Source of the DNA: Eubacteriales bacterium
Lineage (GTDB): Bacteria; Bacillota_A; Clostridia; Christensenellales; Aristaeellaceae
Direction: 5' to 3'
Length of the DNA stretch: 12,971 nucleotides
Assembly: GCA_028692205.1 (NCBI GenBank)
Contig: JAQUXV010000039.1
Coordinates: forward strand, 1-12,971
Shown: positions 1 through 5,833 of the stretch, piece after piece
Numbering within the stretch: position 1 is the first letter of the stretch
Layout of the letters: each line of letters begins with the position of its first letter
Translations under genes and position numbers: made by a program
Notes under the pieces: model-generated
Told to the model about the DNA's origin: nothing
Database searches by the model: none
What the model saw: only the letters and a program-made list of their open reading frames with translations

Positions 1-326
1 CCGGTATAATTGCCGTACAGGTACAATACGCCCGCGCCCTGGTTCACCGCCTTGGTGATTTCAAAAATCTGCTCCGCCGAGGGGGATTGAAATACGCCGC
101 CCACCGCGCACCCGTCCAGCAGGTTCTTGCCCACATACCCCAAAAACAGAGGCAGATGCCCCGTGCCGCCGCCGGTAACGATGCCCACCTTTCCCTCCAC
201 GGGATTGCTGCTGACATAGCAGCGGAGATCGTTGTTGACGTACTTTACATCCCTGGGGTGCGTACGGTAAATGCCCTTCAGCATATCGTCGGTGTACTGC
301 TCCGGGTTATTGAGAATCTTTTTCAT
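1..326 (-). CDS. dhaK: DhaK-type dihydroxyacetone/triose kinase, N-terminal part (gene runs off the left edge)
   Basis: The 109 residues visible match the N-terminal DhaK kinase fold. The opening MKKILNNPEQ resembles the MKKLIND start of the family. A glycine-rich GGGTGHLPLFLGYVG block (about residues 52-66) corresponds to GGGSGHEP, which holds the catalytic His (H57 here). It is followed by the SPSAEQIF segment and by NYTG at the very edge, just before the conserved Asp. DhaK enzymes phosphorylate dihydroxyacetone or related trioses and tetroses from ATP or from a phosphotransfer partner. The HLP in place of HEP suggests a divergent subgroup whose substrate cannot be named. The start is fixed by GGAGGG about 6 nt before ATG. 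It is the last visible gene of the minus-strand operon, 15 bp after the aldolase stop. A DhaL partner or fused domain would lie outside the window. Confidence 0.85.
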   Translation of the reverse strand, partial: MKKILNNPEQYTDDMLKGIYRTHPRDVKYVNNDLRCYVSSNPVEGKVGIVTGGGTGHLPLFLGYVGKNLLDGCAVGGVFQSPSAEQIFEITKAVNQGAGVLYLYGNYT

Positions 327-341
327 GGTTATCCCTCCATC

Positions 342-1301
342 CTACCGTTTCACAATGTGTACGGCAAAGCCCGCAAATTCCTGCGCCAGATACACGCAAT
401 CCGGCGTCCCGTTTGCATCCGTATGCATAAACTCGTCGCGGAAAGCAACACCCTTGGCTTCCAGATAGGCCTTTGCGCGGGCAACATTGTAAGTGCCAAT
501 GCCGATGTGGCCCGCGGCGCCGGGGAATCGAACCTTGCAGAATTCGGTGATTGTTCCGCTGAAGTCCGAACGTCCGCCCGCCAGATAGGGCAGCGCGAAA
601 ATCTCCGCAAACTGCCTCGCCATGGTTTCCGCCTCCTCCGCGCCCGCGGTGTTGACGCCCACATGCTTTAACATAAAGCCCATGGACTGCCGCACCGCCT
701 GTTTGCATAGCGCCGTAATCGCGGAAAACGCACGCTCCTTCACCAGCGCCGTCGGTGCCATAAAGCTGCCGCCGATCGCGACGATATGGTCGTCGCTCAG
801 GTACTCCGGCAGGTTTTGCAGGGTCATGCCGCTGGTCGCGATCAGCTTTACGTTTCTGTAGGGGCCGCACAGCTCGCGAACCATCCCCATACCGCCCATT
901 TTCTCCGCGGGGAAAAACTTAAGCACCTTAAGCCCGAGGCTCAGCGCCGTTTCAATTTCGGACGGTGTTGCGCAGCCGGGGAAGACCGGCATATTTTTTG
1001 CCTGGCAGTGCTTTACAACGCTTGGGTTCAGCCCCGGCGAAACAACAAAGTCCACGCCCGCTTCCATGGCCGCGTCCACCTGTTGGATGGAAAGCACGGT
1101 GCCCGCGCCCACCAGCATATCCGGATACGCGATTTTAATGGCCCGGATGCTTTCCAGCGCCGCATCGGAACGCAGGGTAACTTCAATCAGCGGCAGTCCG
1201 CCATTGCGGAGAGCCAACGCCAGCGGCTCCGCCAGCGCCACATCCGGAATGCTGATGACAGGGACAATGCCGTATGTCTGTATTTGATCCGCAACCTGCA
1301 T
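342..1301 (-). CDS. eda: Bifunctional KDPG/KHG aldolase with C-terminal VOC-like domain
   Basis: Class I aldolase cleaving 2-keto-3-deoxy-6-phosphogluconate or 4-hydroxy-2-oxoglutarate to pyruvate plus glyceraldehyde 3-phosphate or glyoxylate. The 319 residues split in two. Residues 1 to about 205 are the Eda barrel, with E40 (LPLIEVTLRS, general acid/base), GAGTVL (65-70) and Schiff-base K128 in LKFFPAE. These sit a constant five residues before E. coli Eda E45 and K133. Residues about 207-319 form a VOC/glyoxalase-like extension (LKHVGVNT, GHIGIGT, GFAVHIV). Plain Eda is about 210 aa; the longer form is known from Clostridia, and the role of its extra domain is unclear. The start has AGGAGGG about 9 nt upstream, overlapping the end of tctA. 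Translation is probably coupled with both neighbours. In this operon the enzyme probably acts on a sugar-acid intermediate; the exact substrate is inferred. Confidence 0.92.
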   Translation of the reverse strand: MQVADQIQTYGIVPVISIPDVALAEPLALALRNGGLPLIEVTLRSDAALESIRAIKIAYPDMLVGAGTVLSIQQVDAAMEAGVDFVVSPGLNPSVVKHCQAKNMPVFPGCATPSEIETALSLGLKVLKFFPAEKMGGMGMVRELCGPYRNVKLIATSGMTLQNLPEYLSDDHIVAIGGSFMAPTALVKERAFSAITALCKQAVRQSMGFMLKHVGVNTAGAEEAETMARQFAEIFALPYLAGGRSDFSGTITEFCKVRFPGAAGHIGIGTYNVARAKAYLEAKGVAFRDEFMHTDANGTPDCVYLAQEFAGFAVHIVKR

Positions 1302-1313
1302 ACCTTATCCCTC

Positions 1314-2840
1314 CTATAGGGTTTGTTGTTTTTTCTGCTTATGCTTTTTAACGGCCTTCATAATGTAGGGAAGCGCGAAGGTAACCACAACGAGAAGGAA
1401 GATCACCAGCGAGCGGGGCCGCGTGAAGAAGTACGACCAATCGCCCCGCGAAATGGCGAGGGTGCGCCGCAGGTTCTTTTCCATGGTTCCGCCAAGCAGC
1501 AGGCCCAGCACCAGCGGGCCGGTGGGGAATTTGTAAACCCTGAACAGGAACCCAAGCACGCCCATCACGAGCATCACGAGCACATCGCTGAAACGGTTGT
1601 TGATGCAGTAGGACCCGACGATGCACAGCACGCAGACCGCCGCCCATACCGTGGGCTGCGAGATGTTCAGCGCTTTGGCCGTTGCCTTGGCCGTAACCAG
1701 ACCGATGATGAGGAAGGCAAGGTTGGCCAGAATCATCAGCAGCATAATTTGCGCCGTAAAGTCCGCGTTCGTCGTAAACATTGCGTAACCGGGCTGCAGG
1801 CCGTACATAGTCAGCGAGCCCAGCAGGATGGCCGTCACCGAGTCACCGGGCAGGCCCAGCGTAAGCATGGTGGTCATCGCGCCGCCGATAACGCCGTTGT
1901 TGGCCGCCGAGGACACCGCCAGCCCCTCGATGGAGCCGTCGCCGTATTTGTCGCCCTCTTTGCTGAACTTTTTGGAATTGCCCCAGCAGATGACCGCGGA
2001 AATATCTCCGCCCGCTGCCGGAATGGCCCCGATGATGGTGGCAACGAGGCTGACAATGATGGAACGGGGCGTTAGCCGCGCCATTTCCTTGCGGGTGGGC
2101 AGCATTCTGCCCAACGCCAGATTATGCTTGCGCTGATATTGCTCGTCCGCTTCCTGTTGCCTGTTGCGGGAATAGATCTGGTAGAAAATCTCGGCAGTGC
2201 CGAACAGGCCGATCATAACAGGGATAAAATCAATGCCCGCCGACAGATTGGTGGAACCGAACGTGAACCGCATGGTTCCGTTCAGCGGGTCGATGCCGAT
2301 GGTAGACATTAAAACGCCGACCATTCCTAAAATAAGGCCCTTCAGAATATCGCCGCCCGATACCGCCACCATCATGGAGAGGCCGAACAGCGCGATCATA
2401 AAGTATTCGGCCGAGCCGAATTTGATGGTAAAATCCGCGATGGGTTTTGCCACCAGAATCAGCATGATAATGCTGATCATGCCGCCGATGAAGGAAAATA
2501 TGGTGTTGATGCCCAGCGCCAAACCGCCCTGGCCCCTTTTATAAAGGGGATAGCCGTCAAAGCTTTGGGTAATGGAAGCCGGCGTGCCCGGCGTGTTGAT
2601 CAGTATGGCGGTAATGCCGCCCGCGAATATCGCGGAGTTCCAGAGGCCCATCATCATGGCGAAGCCGTCCACCTTGGGCAGCCAGAAAGTAATCGGGGTA
2701 ATCAGGGCAATTCCCATCGTGGCCGAAAGGCCCGGCAGCGCGCCGATAATTACGCCCAGCAGCACGCCCGCCATAAGATACAGCAAAACGGAGGGCTGCA
2801 TCAGCGTTACGAATGCATTTCCCAATAACTGAAGTGACAT
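1314..2840 (-). CDS. tctA: Tripartite tricarboxylate transporter, large permease subunit TctA
   Basis: Large integral-membrane subunit of a TTT-family secondary transporter, which takes up organic acids with an extracytoplasmic binding protein. The 508-aa length is typical. Two family repeats are visible. The first has GALPGLSATMGIALITPITF (33-52) and NTPGTPASITQSFDGYPL (82-99). The second has GAIPAAGGDISAVICWGNSK (271-290), the GDGSIEGLAVSSAANN block (300-315) and TLGLPGDSVTAILLGS (327-342). Many hydrophobic segments flank these blocks, and the C-terminus is a basic cytosolic tail rich in Lys and Gln. AGGAG lies about 8 nt before the ATG and touches the tctB stop, 15 bp upstream, so tctB and tctA are likely coupled. 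The substrate cannot be read from this subunit. The aldolase and kinase neighbours point to a sugar acid rather than citrate (inference). Confidence 0.96.
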   Translation of the reverse strand: MSLQLLGNAFVTLMQPSVLLYLMAGVLLGVIIGALPGLSATMGIALITPITFWLPKVDGFAMMMGLWNSAIFAGGITAILINTPGTPASITQSFDGYPLYKRGQGGLALGINTIFSFIGGMISIIMLILVAKPIADFTIKFGSAEYFMIALFGLSMMVAVSGGDILKGLILGMVGVLMSTIGIDPLNGTMRFTFGSTNLSAGIDFIPVMIGLFGTAEIFYQIYSRNRQQEADEQYQRKHNLALGRMLPTRKEMARLTPRSIIVSLVATIIGAIPAAGGDISAVICWGNSKKFSKEGDKYGDGSIEGLAVSSAANNGVIGGAMTTMLTLGLPGDSVTAILLGSLTMYGLQPGYAMFTTNADFTAQIMLLMILANLAFLIIGLVTAKATAKALNISQPTVWAAVCVLCIVGSYCINNRFSDVLVMLVMGVLGFLFRVYKFPTGPLVLGLLLGGTMEKNLRRTLAISRGDWSYFFTRPRSLVIFLLVVVTFALPYIMKAVKKHKQKKQQTL

Positions 2841-2855
2841 TTTTGCAGCTCCTTT

Positions 2856-3323
2856 TTAAATTTTGAAGGTGGCGCTGAAACCACGCATAAACATAAAGTA
2901 AATCAAACCGACAATACACAGGGAGAATATAGCCGTAAACAACCAGGAGCGCTTAAAGACTCTGTTTAAGAAGACGGAATAACAGAATACGCACGCAAGA
3001 AACTGATTGGTTATTTTCCACGCCGCTAAGACGGCTATTAAACCGCCACCAACCAGAAGAAGACTTTTCAAATTTTCTTTGCTTTCAGGCGTCGAACCGC
3101 CGTCCGACGCAACTTTACCTTCCCGTATGCCGCGAATGGTCAGGATCGTTCCAAAGATCAGCAGCAGTACGGCGCAAACCAGAGGGAAAAACCCTTGACC
3201 CGGAATATACCCTGTTTCCTTGGTTCCCAGCAGTGCCATGTTTTTACCGGTCAGGATTAAAATAAGCACAAAGAGTCCAAATGCAGTGGTAACAATGCCT
3301 GGGATTGTATTGCTCTTTTTCAT
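2856..3323 (-). CDS. tctB: Tripartite tricarboxylate transporter, small membrane subunit TctB
   Basis: Small four-helix subunit of the TTT transporter, a poorly conserved family recognised mainly by size, topology and position before tctA. The 155 residues give about four membrane segments: roughly 8-28, 41-67 (containing GYIPGQGFFPLVCAVLLLIFG, similar to the usual G-x-x-P-P-x-x-F/L-G region), 88-107 and 128-149. A polar stretch (SDGGSTPESKENLK) lies between the second and third. The start is the ATG preceded by AAAGGA. A second ATG 4 nt further upstream is out of frame and is rejected. It sits 276 bp after tctC, an unusually long gap for this operon type, and 15 bp before tctA. Confidence rests on topology plus context rather than on a diagnostic motif. 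Confidence 0.88.
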   Translation of the reverse strand: MKKSNTIPGIVTTAFGLFVLILILTGKNMALLGTKETGYIPGQGFFPLVCAVLLLIFGTILTIRGIREGKVASDGGSTPESKENLKSLLLVGGGLIAVLAAWKITNQFLACVFCYSVFLNRVFKRSWLFTAIFSLCIVGLIYFMFMRGFSATFKI

Positions 3324-3599
3324 ACATGGTCCTTTCTACGGCGCGGAACTCCTCGGCTTTTTTCAAAAGCCAGGAACGCCGCACCGCAGATGCCGATTGC
3401 AGTGCGGCGTTCTCAGGCTAAGGGTAACGCTTGGGAAGTGCTGATTGGAGCGCTTTACAGCCGTCGAAGCAGAAACCCGATGCTTTGGGGGCGCAAGCCC
3501 TGTAACGGCGGACGCTGTTACAGGGCTTTTTGCCCGAAGCAGCGGTGTTCTGCGAAGGCAGCGGTAAAGGGTTCTTTTTCCGCGTTTGCCCAGTCGGCG
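3324..3599 (-). other. Long tctC-tctB intercistronic gap with three inverted repeats
   Basis: This 276-bp gap inside the operon holds no convincing ORF on the operon strand. It contains a 14-bp stem at 3508-3539 (separate entry), an 11-bp perfect stem GAACGCCGCAC/GTGCGGCGTTC at about 3374-3412, and a short GGCTTTT/AAAAGCC stem at about 3353-3369 just upstream of the tctB leader. Read on the minus strand, none is followed by a good T-run. A role as RNA-stabilising or partial-termination structures that raise binding-protein output over the membrane subunits is plausible by analogy with other transporter operons (inference). Confidence 0.5.
3508..3539 (-). terminator. Strong intercistronic hairpin downstream of tctC (attenuator or mRNA-stabilising stem)
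   Basis: AGCCCTGTAAC pairs perfectly with GTTACAGGGCT, and three further pairs (GGC/GCT, one G-U) close on a four-base loop. On the operon (minus) strand it is preceded by AAAAA and followed only by TTGCGC, so it is not a standard intrinsic terminator in that direction. On the plus strand it is followed by TTTTT, but no plus-strand gene precedes it. It lies about 60 bp after the tctC stop. Partial termination or 3' end protection of tctC mRNA is the likeliest role. Confidence 0.5.
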
Positions 3600-4562
3600 T
3601 TAATTGGCCGGCGCAATCCCCAGCGAAGGCACAAGCTCCGCGAAGTAATCCAACTGCTGTTTGGCATACTCATCGGCGGAAGCGCCGTTCATGTACGCAT
3701 GCTCAAAGCCTTTGGAGGCGAACAGGTCTTTCATTTCCTGCGAGTTGATGGCCTTATCGGACATATCAACCAGCGTAGCAACGATGTCTTCCGGGGTGCC
3801 GGCAGGAACAGCGAAACCGCCCCAACCTTCCACCTTGATCGCGTATCCGAGCTCTTCCGCCGTAGGCACTTCCGTAAGGCTGGGCGCGGTGCTGCGGTTG
3901 GAGCCAAGGATAACCAGGCACTTCAGCTGCCCATCCTGCACATAATTGGAAACTTCGGCGGCCGAGCAGGCAACGGCTTCAATTTCGCCGCCCAGCAGGC
4001 CCGCGATCGCGCCGGCGGCGCCTTCGGAGTAGGGGATGTTGGTCAGCTGCACATCGCAAACATCTTCCACCGTAGCCGCGGCAATGTGCCAGATGGAGCC
4101 TACGCCGGAGTTGCCCACGCGGATATCGCCGGGATGCTCTTTAGCGTACGCCAGGAACTCCTCAAAGCTGTTCCACTCGGCATCCGCGCGGACGGTGATG
4201 GCCGCCGGGATGGTCATGGCACGGCCGACGAAGAGGAAGTTGTCCGTGGTTACATCGCCATAGCCCAGGGATTTGTCAATAACGGATTCCACAGGCATGT
4301 AGGTGATGGTGTAGCCGTCCGGGTCCGCCTGCGCGCCATACGCCAGGCCCACGGCGCCGTTGGAGCCGGTGCGGTTGTCCACGATAACCGGAACGCCCGC
4401 GATTTCCTGCAGCATGGAGGCGTAGATGCGTGAAGTCGTGTCGGACGCGCCGCCGGGAGAGTAGGGGCAGACTACCGTGATTTGTTTGTCGGGATACTCC
4501 GCCAACGCGGTTGAGGCAAAGATCATCATCAGTGCGAGTGCCAAGGCAAAGACCTTTTTCAT
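3600..4562 (-). CDS. tctC: TTT transporter extracytoplasmic solute-binding protein TctC/Bug family
   Basis: Binding protein that captures the organic-acid substrate outside the membrane and delivers it to TctAB. Residues 1-21 are a signal peptide: Lys-Lys, a hydrophobic core ALALALMMIF, then STALA before EYPDK. The mature Bug fold shows YPDKQITVVCPYSPGGASD (23-41, first ligand loop), VIVDNRTGSNGAVG (59-72), DPDGYT (80-85), VGNSGVGSIWHIAA (149-162, second ligand loop) and GWGGFAVPAGTP (247-258). Length is 320 aa. The start is the ATG with GAGGGAGGA about 6 nt upstream; an in-frame ATG ten codons earlier lies upstream of that site and is rejected. There is no Cys at the signal-peptide end, so no lipoprotein anchor, which is odd if the host has a single membrane. 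It follows the aldolase gene by 88 bp. Confidence 0.95.
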   Translation of the reverse strand: MKKVFALALALMMIFASTALAEYPDKQITVVCPYSPGGASDTTSRIYASMLQEIAGVPVIVDNRTGSNGAVGLAYGAQADPDGYTITYMPVESVIDKSLGYGDVTTDNFLFVGRAMTIPAAITVRADAEWNSFEEFLAYAKEHPGDIRVGNSGVGSIWHIAAATVEDVCDVQLTNIPYSEGAAGAIAGLLGGEIEAVACSAAEVSNYVQDGQLKCLVILGSNRSTAPSLTEVPTAEELGYAIKVEGWGGFAVPAGTPEDIVATLVDMSDKAINSQEMKDLFASKGFEHAYMNGASADEYAKQQLDYFAELVPSLGIAPAN

Positions 4563-4592
4563 AATTGTTCCTCCCTCTAATTTTATTCTCAT

Positions 4593-4642
4593 CCGGTCAA
4601 ACCGGTTGGAATCCTGACGTTATGCCGCCCCCGCCGGGCGGC
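4593..4642 (-). repeat. Two short hairpins between the aldolase gene and tctC
   Basis: In the 88-bp gap, GCCGCCC (4624-4630) pairs perfectly with GGGCGGC (4636-4642) over a 5-base loop. CCGGT (4593-4597) pairs with ACCGG (4601-4605) over 3 bases. On the operon strand no T-run follows either, so read-through into tctC is expected. The stems may protect the 5' end of a processed tctC-containing transcript (inference). Confidence 0.4.
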
Positions 4643-4650
4643 GGTTTTGT

Positions 4651-5547
4651 TTACCACCCCTGATAGTAGGGGCGGATTTCCGTAAGTATCTTTCCCACTT
4701 CCCGGTCGTTCAAATCCAGCAGCGGTTTTTTCATATGCCCGCCCTGTATGCCGCGATCGATCAGTATGTTTTTGAAGATGGACATATCGGCGCCGCGCCT
4801 GAGCACGCGCACCATGTTGTAGCAGCGCAGCTGCAAAGCGCGCGCTTTTTCATAATCCCCGCTTTGATAGGCCCTGTAGATGGCGACAAACGGTTCGGGA
4901 ATGCAGCCGGAGCAGCCGGATACCGTGCCGTCCGCGCCGATGCTCAGCGCCGACAGGAACAAATCGTCCGGCCCGAAGACCGCGGAGAAATGGCCGTCGT
5001 TCACCTGCAGGTACTCGGTCAGGCGGCGCATATCGGCAAAGGAGTATTTTACGCCGATTACGTTATCCTTGCAGGCATCGGCGATCATTTGCATGGTTTC
5101 TCCGTCCACATCGTTGCCCGCCAGCATGGGGATAACATATACGTAGACCGGGAAGCCTTTGGGAAGCTGCTTGCATATCGCGCGGTAGTATTCCACCATG
5201 GCCGGCTGGTTCATCGTGAAGTAGGTGGGCGTAACAATGCCCACGCCGTCCGCGCCGATTTCATACGCATGCAGGCTCAGCCGGGCCACTTCGTCGGGCG
5301 ACATGGCGCCCGTGTGGATATAGACGGTCACACGGCCCGCCGCTTTTTTGACCACCGTTTCCGCAACCAGTTTCCGTTGGCTTTCGGTCATCAAAAACAT
5401 TTCGCCCGTCGTCCCGCAGGGATAAAGGCAGTTCACACCGCTTTGGATCAGAAACTCCGTCATCTGTTCCAGCGCCTGCACATCCACTTCTCCCTCTTGA
5501 GTGAAGGGGGTGGTCATCGCCGTAATAACGCCAAACAATTTCTTCAT
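4651..5547 (-). CDS. DHDPS/NAL-superfamily class I aldolase (probably a 2-keto-acid aldolase, not DapA)
   Basis: Pyruvate-dependent Schiff-base aldolase of the DapA/N-acetylneuraminate lyase superfamily, 298 aa, the usual length. It has CGTTGE (44-49), catalytic Tyr137 in YVYVIP, Schiff-base Lys167 in IGVKYS and the GADGTVSGCSG loop (205-215). True DHDPS carries an Arg after the YN-P motif (E. coli R138) that holds the aspartate semialdehyde carboxylate. Here the segment reads YVIPMLAG with no Arg, so lysine synthesis is unlikely and an aldolase for a 2-keto-3-deoxy sugar acid or a sialic-acid-like substrate fits better. It is the first gene of the operon, starting 64 nt after the predicted transcription start. 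AAGGAG stands about 8 nt before ATG. Paired operators in its leader suggest control by the divergent IclR-type regulator. The substrate is unknown. Confidence 0.9.
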   Translation of the reverse strand: MKKLFGVITAMTTPFTQEGEVDVQALEQMTEFLIQSGVNCLYPCGTTGEMFLMTESQRKLVAETVVKKAAGRVTVYIHTGAMSPDEVARLSLHAYEIGADGVGIVTPTYFTMNQPAMVEYYRAICKQLPKGFPVYVYVIPMLAGNDVDGETMQMIADACKDNVIGVKYSFADMRRLTEYLQVNDGHFSAVFGPDDLFLSALSIGADGTVSGCSGCIPEPFVAIYRAYQSGDYEKARALQLRCYNMVRVLRRGADMSIFKNILIDRGIQGGHMKKPLLDLNDREVGKILTEIRPYYQGW

Positions 5548-5573
5548 CGCTTGTACTCCTTGTTGTTTTTTGA

Positions 5574-5588
5574 TTCAGCATTGCTGAA
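5574..5588. promoter_or_regulatory. Operator A: perfect 7-1-7 palindrome TTCAGCATTGCTGAA
   Basis: TTCAGCA and TGCTGAA are exact reverse complements around one T. The site lies in the operon leader, centred about +31 from the predicted start. Three related sites in the same intergenic region (5594-5608, 5769-5783, 5791-5805) mark it as the probable binding sequence of the divergent IclR-family protein. Confidence 0.72.
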
Positions 5589-5593
5589 CATTA

Positions 5594-5608
5594 TTATGTA
5601 TTACTGAA
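5594..5608. promoter_or_regulatory. Operator D: degenerate copy overlapping the operon start
   Basis: Read on the minus strand it matches the reference palindrome at 11 of 15 positions (TTCAGTAATACATAA). Its centre is 20 bp, two helical turns, from operator A and about 10 bp downstream of the predicted operon transcription start. It also forms a direct repeat ATT(A/G)CTGAAC with operator A. Confidence 0.55.
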
Positions 5609-5617
5609 CTTATACAA

Positions 5618-5646
5618 AAAATATCATATATCCACCAGATAGTCAA
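5618..5646 (-). promoter_or_regulatory. Sigma-A promoter of the aldolase-TTT operon
   Basis: On the minus strand TTGACT (5646-5641) and TATTTT (5623-5618) are separated by 17 bp. The predicted start is near 5611, giving a leader of about 64 nt that contains operators D and A and the AAGGAG site. The -35 matches 5 of 6 and the -10 matches 4 of 6 consensus bases. Confidence 0.7.
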
Positions 5647-5729
5647 GTAATTTTTATTATATTTCGAAAATTTCTTACTATTCCACGAATAACCAGCAAA
5701 AACCCGCTTTCTATCTATGTTTTACCCTA

Positions 5730-5758
5730 TTGACATATCAATAAAAAGGATATATTAT
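5730..5758 (+). promoter_or_regulatory. Sigma-A promoter of the IclR-family gene
   Basis: A perfect TTGACA (5730-5735), a 17-bp AT-rich spacer and TATTAT (5753-5758) make a strong consensus promoter. The predicted start is near 5765, so operator B overlaps the initially transcribed region. This fits autorepression. Confidence 0.8.
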
Positions 5759-5768
5759 TACACCATCG

Positions 5769-5783
5769 TTCAGCATTGCTGTG
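5769..5783. promoter_or_regulatory. Operator B at the start of the IclR-family transcript
   Basis: TTCAGCATTGCTGTG matches operator A at 13 of 15 bases. It begins about 4 nt after the predicted transcription start. Its first ten bases form a perfect 10-bp inverted repeat with CAATGCTGAA at 5796-5805. Confidence 0.68.
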
Positions 5784-5790
5784 CTGCTAT

Positions 5791-5805
5791 GATATCAATG
5801 CTGAA
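5791..5805. promoter_or_regulatory. Operator C in the IclR-family leader
   Basis: Read on the minus strand it is TTCAGCATTGATATC, identical to operator B over the first 10 bases and at 11 of 15 overall. Its centre lies 22 bp from that of B, close to the A-D spacing at the operon promoter. This suggests cooperative binding of two dimers. Confidence 0.6.
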
Positions 5806-5833
5806 TTCGCATACAACAAACGGAGGCTTTATT

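Noticed and set aside
3508..3544. True intrinsic terminator ending transcription after tctC
   Set aside because: The T-run is on the plus-strand side. In the direction of the operon only two Ts follow, and no promoter for tctB is visible downstream, so full termination would silence tctBA.
3390..4433. 347-codon plus-strand frame opposite tctC
   Set aside because: It lies antisense to a clear tctC with signal peptide and family motifs. It is a by-product of GC-rich codon use.
5717..5833. N-terminal extension of the IclR-family protein by 39 codons
   Set aside because: The extension would contain the -35/-10 promoter and operators B and C, reads MFYPIDISIKRIYYY with no family similarity, and has no ribosome binding site. 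TTG at 5834 has GGAGG at ideal spacing.
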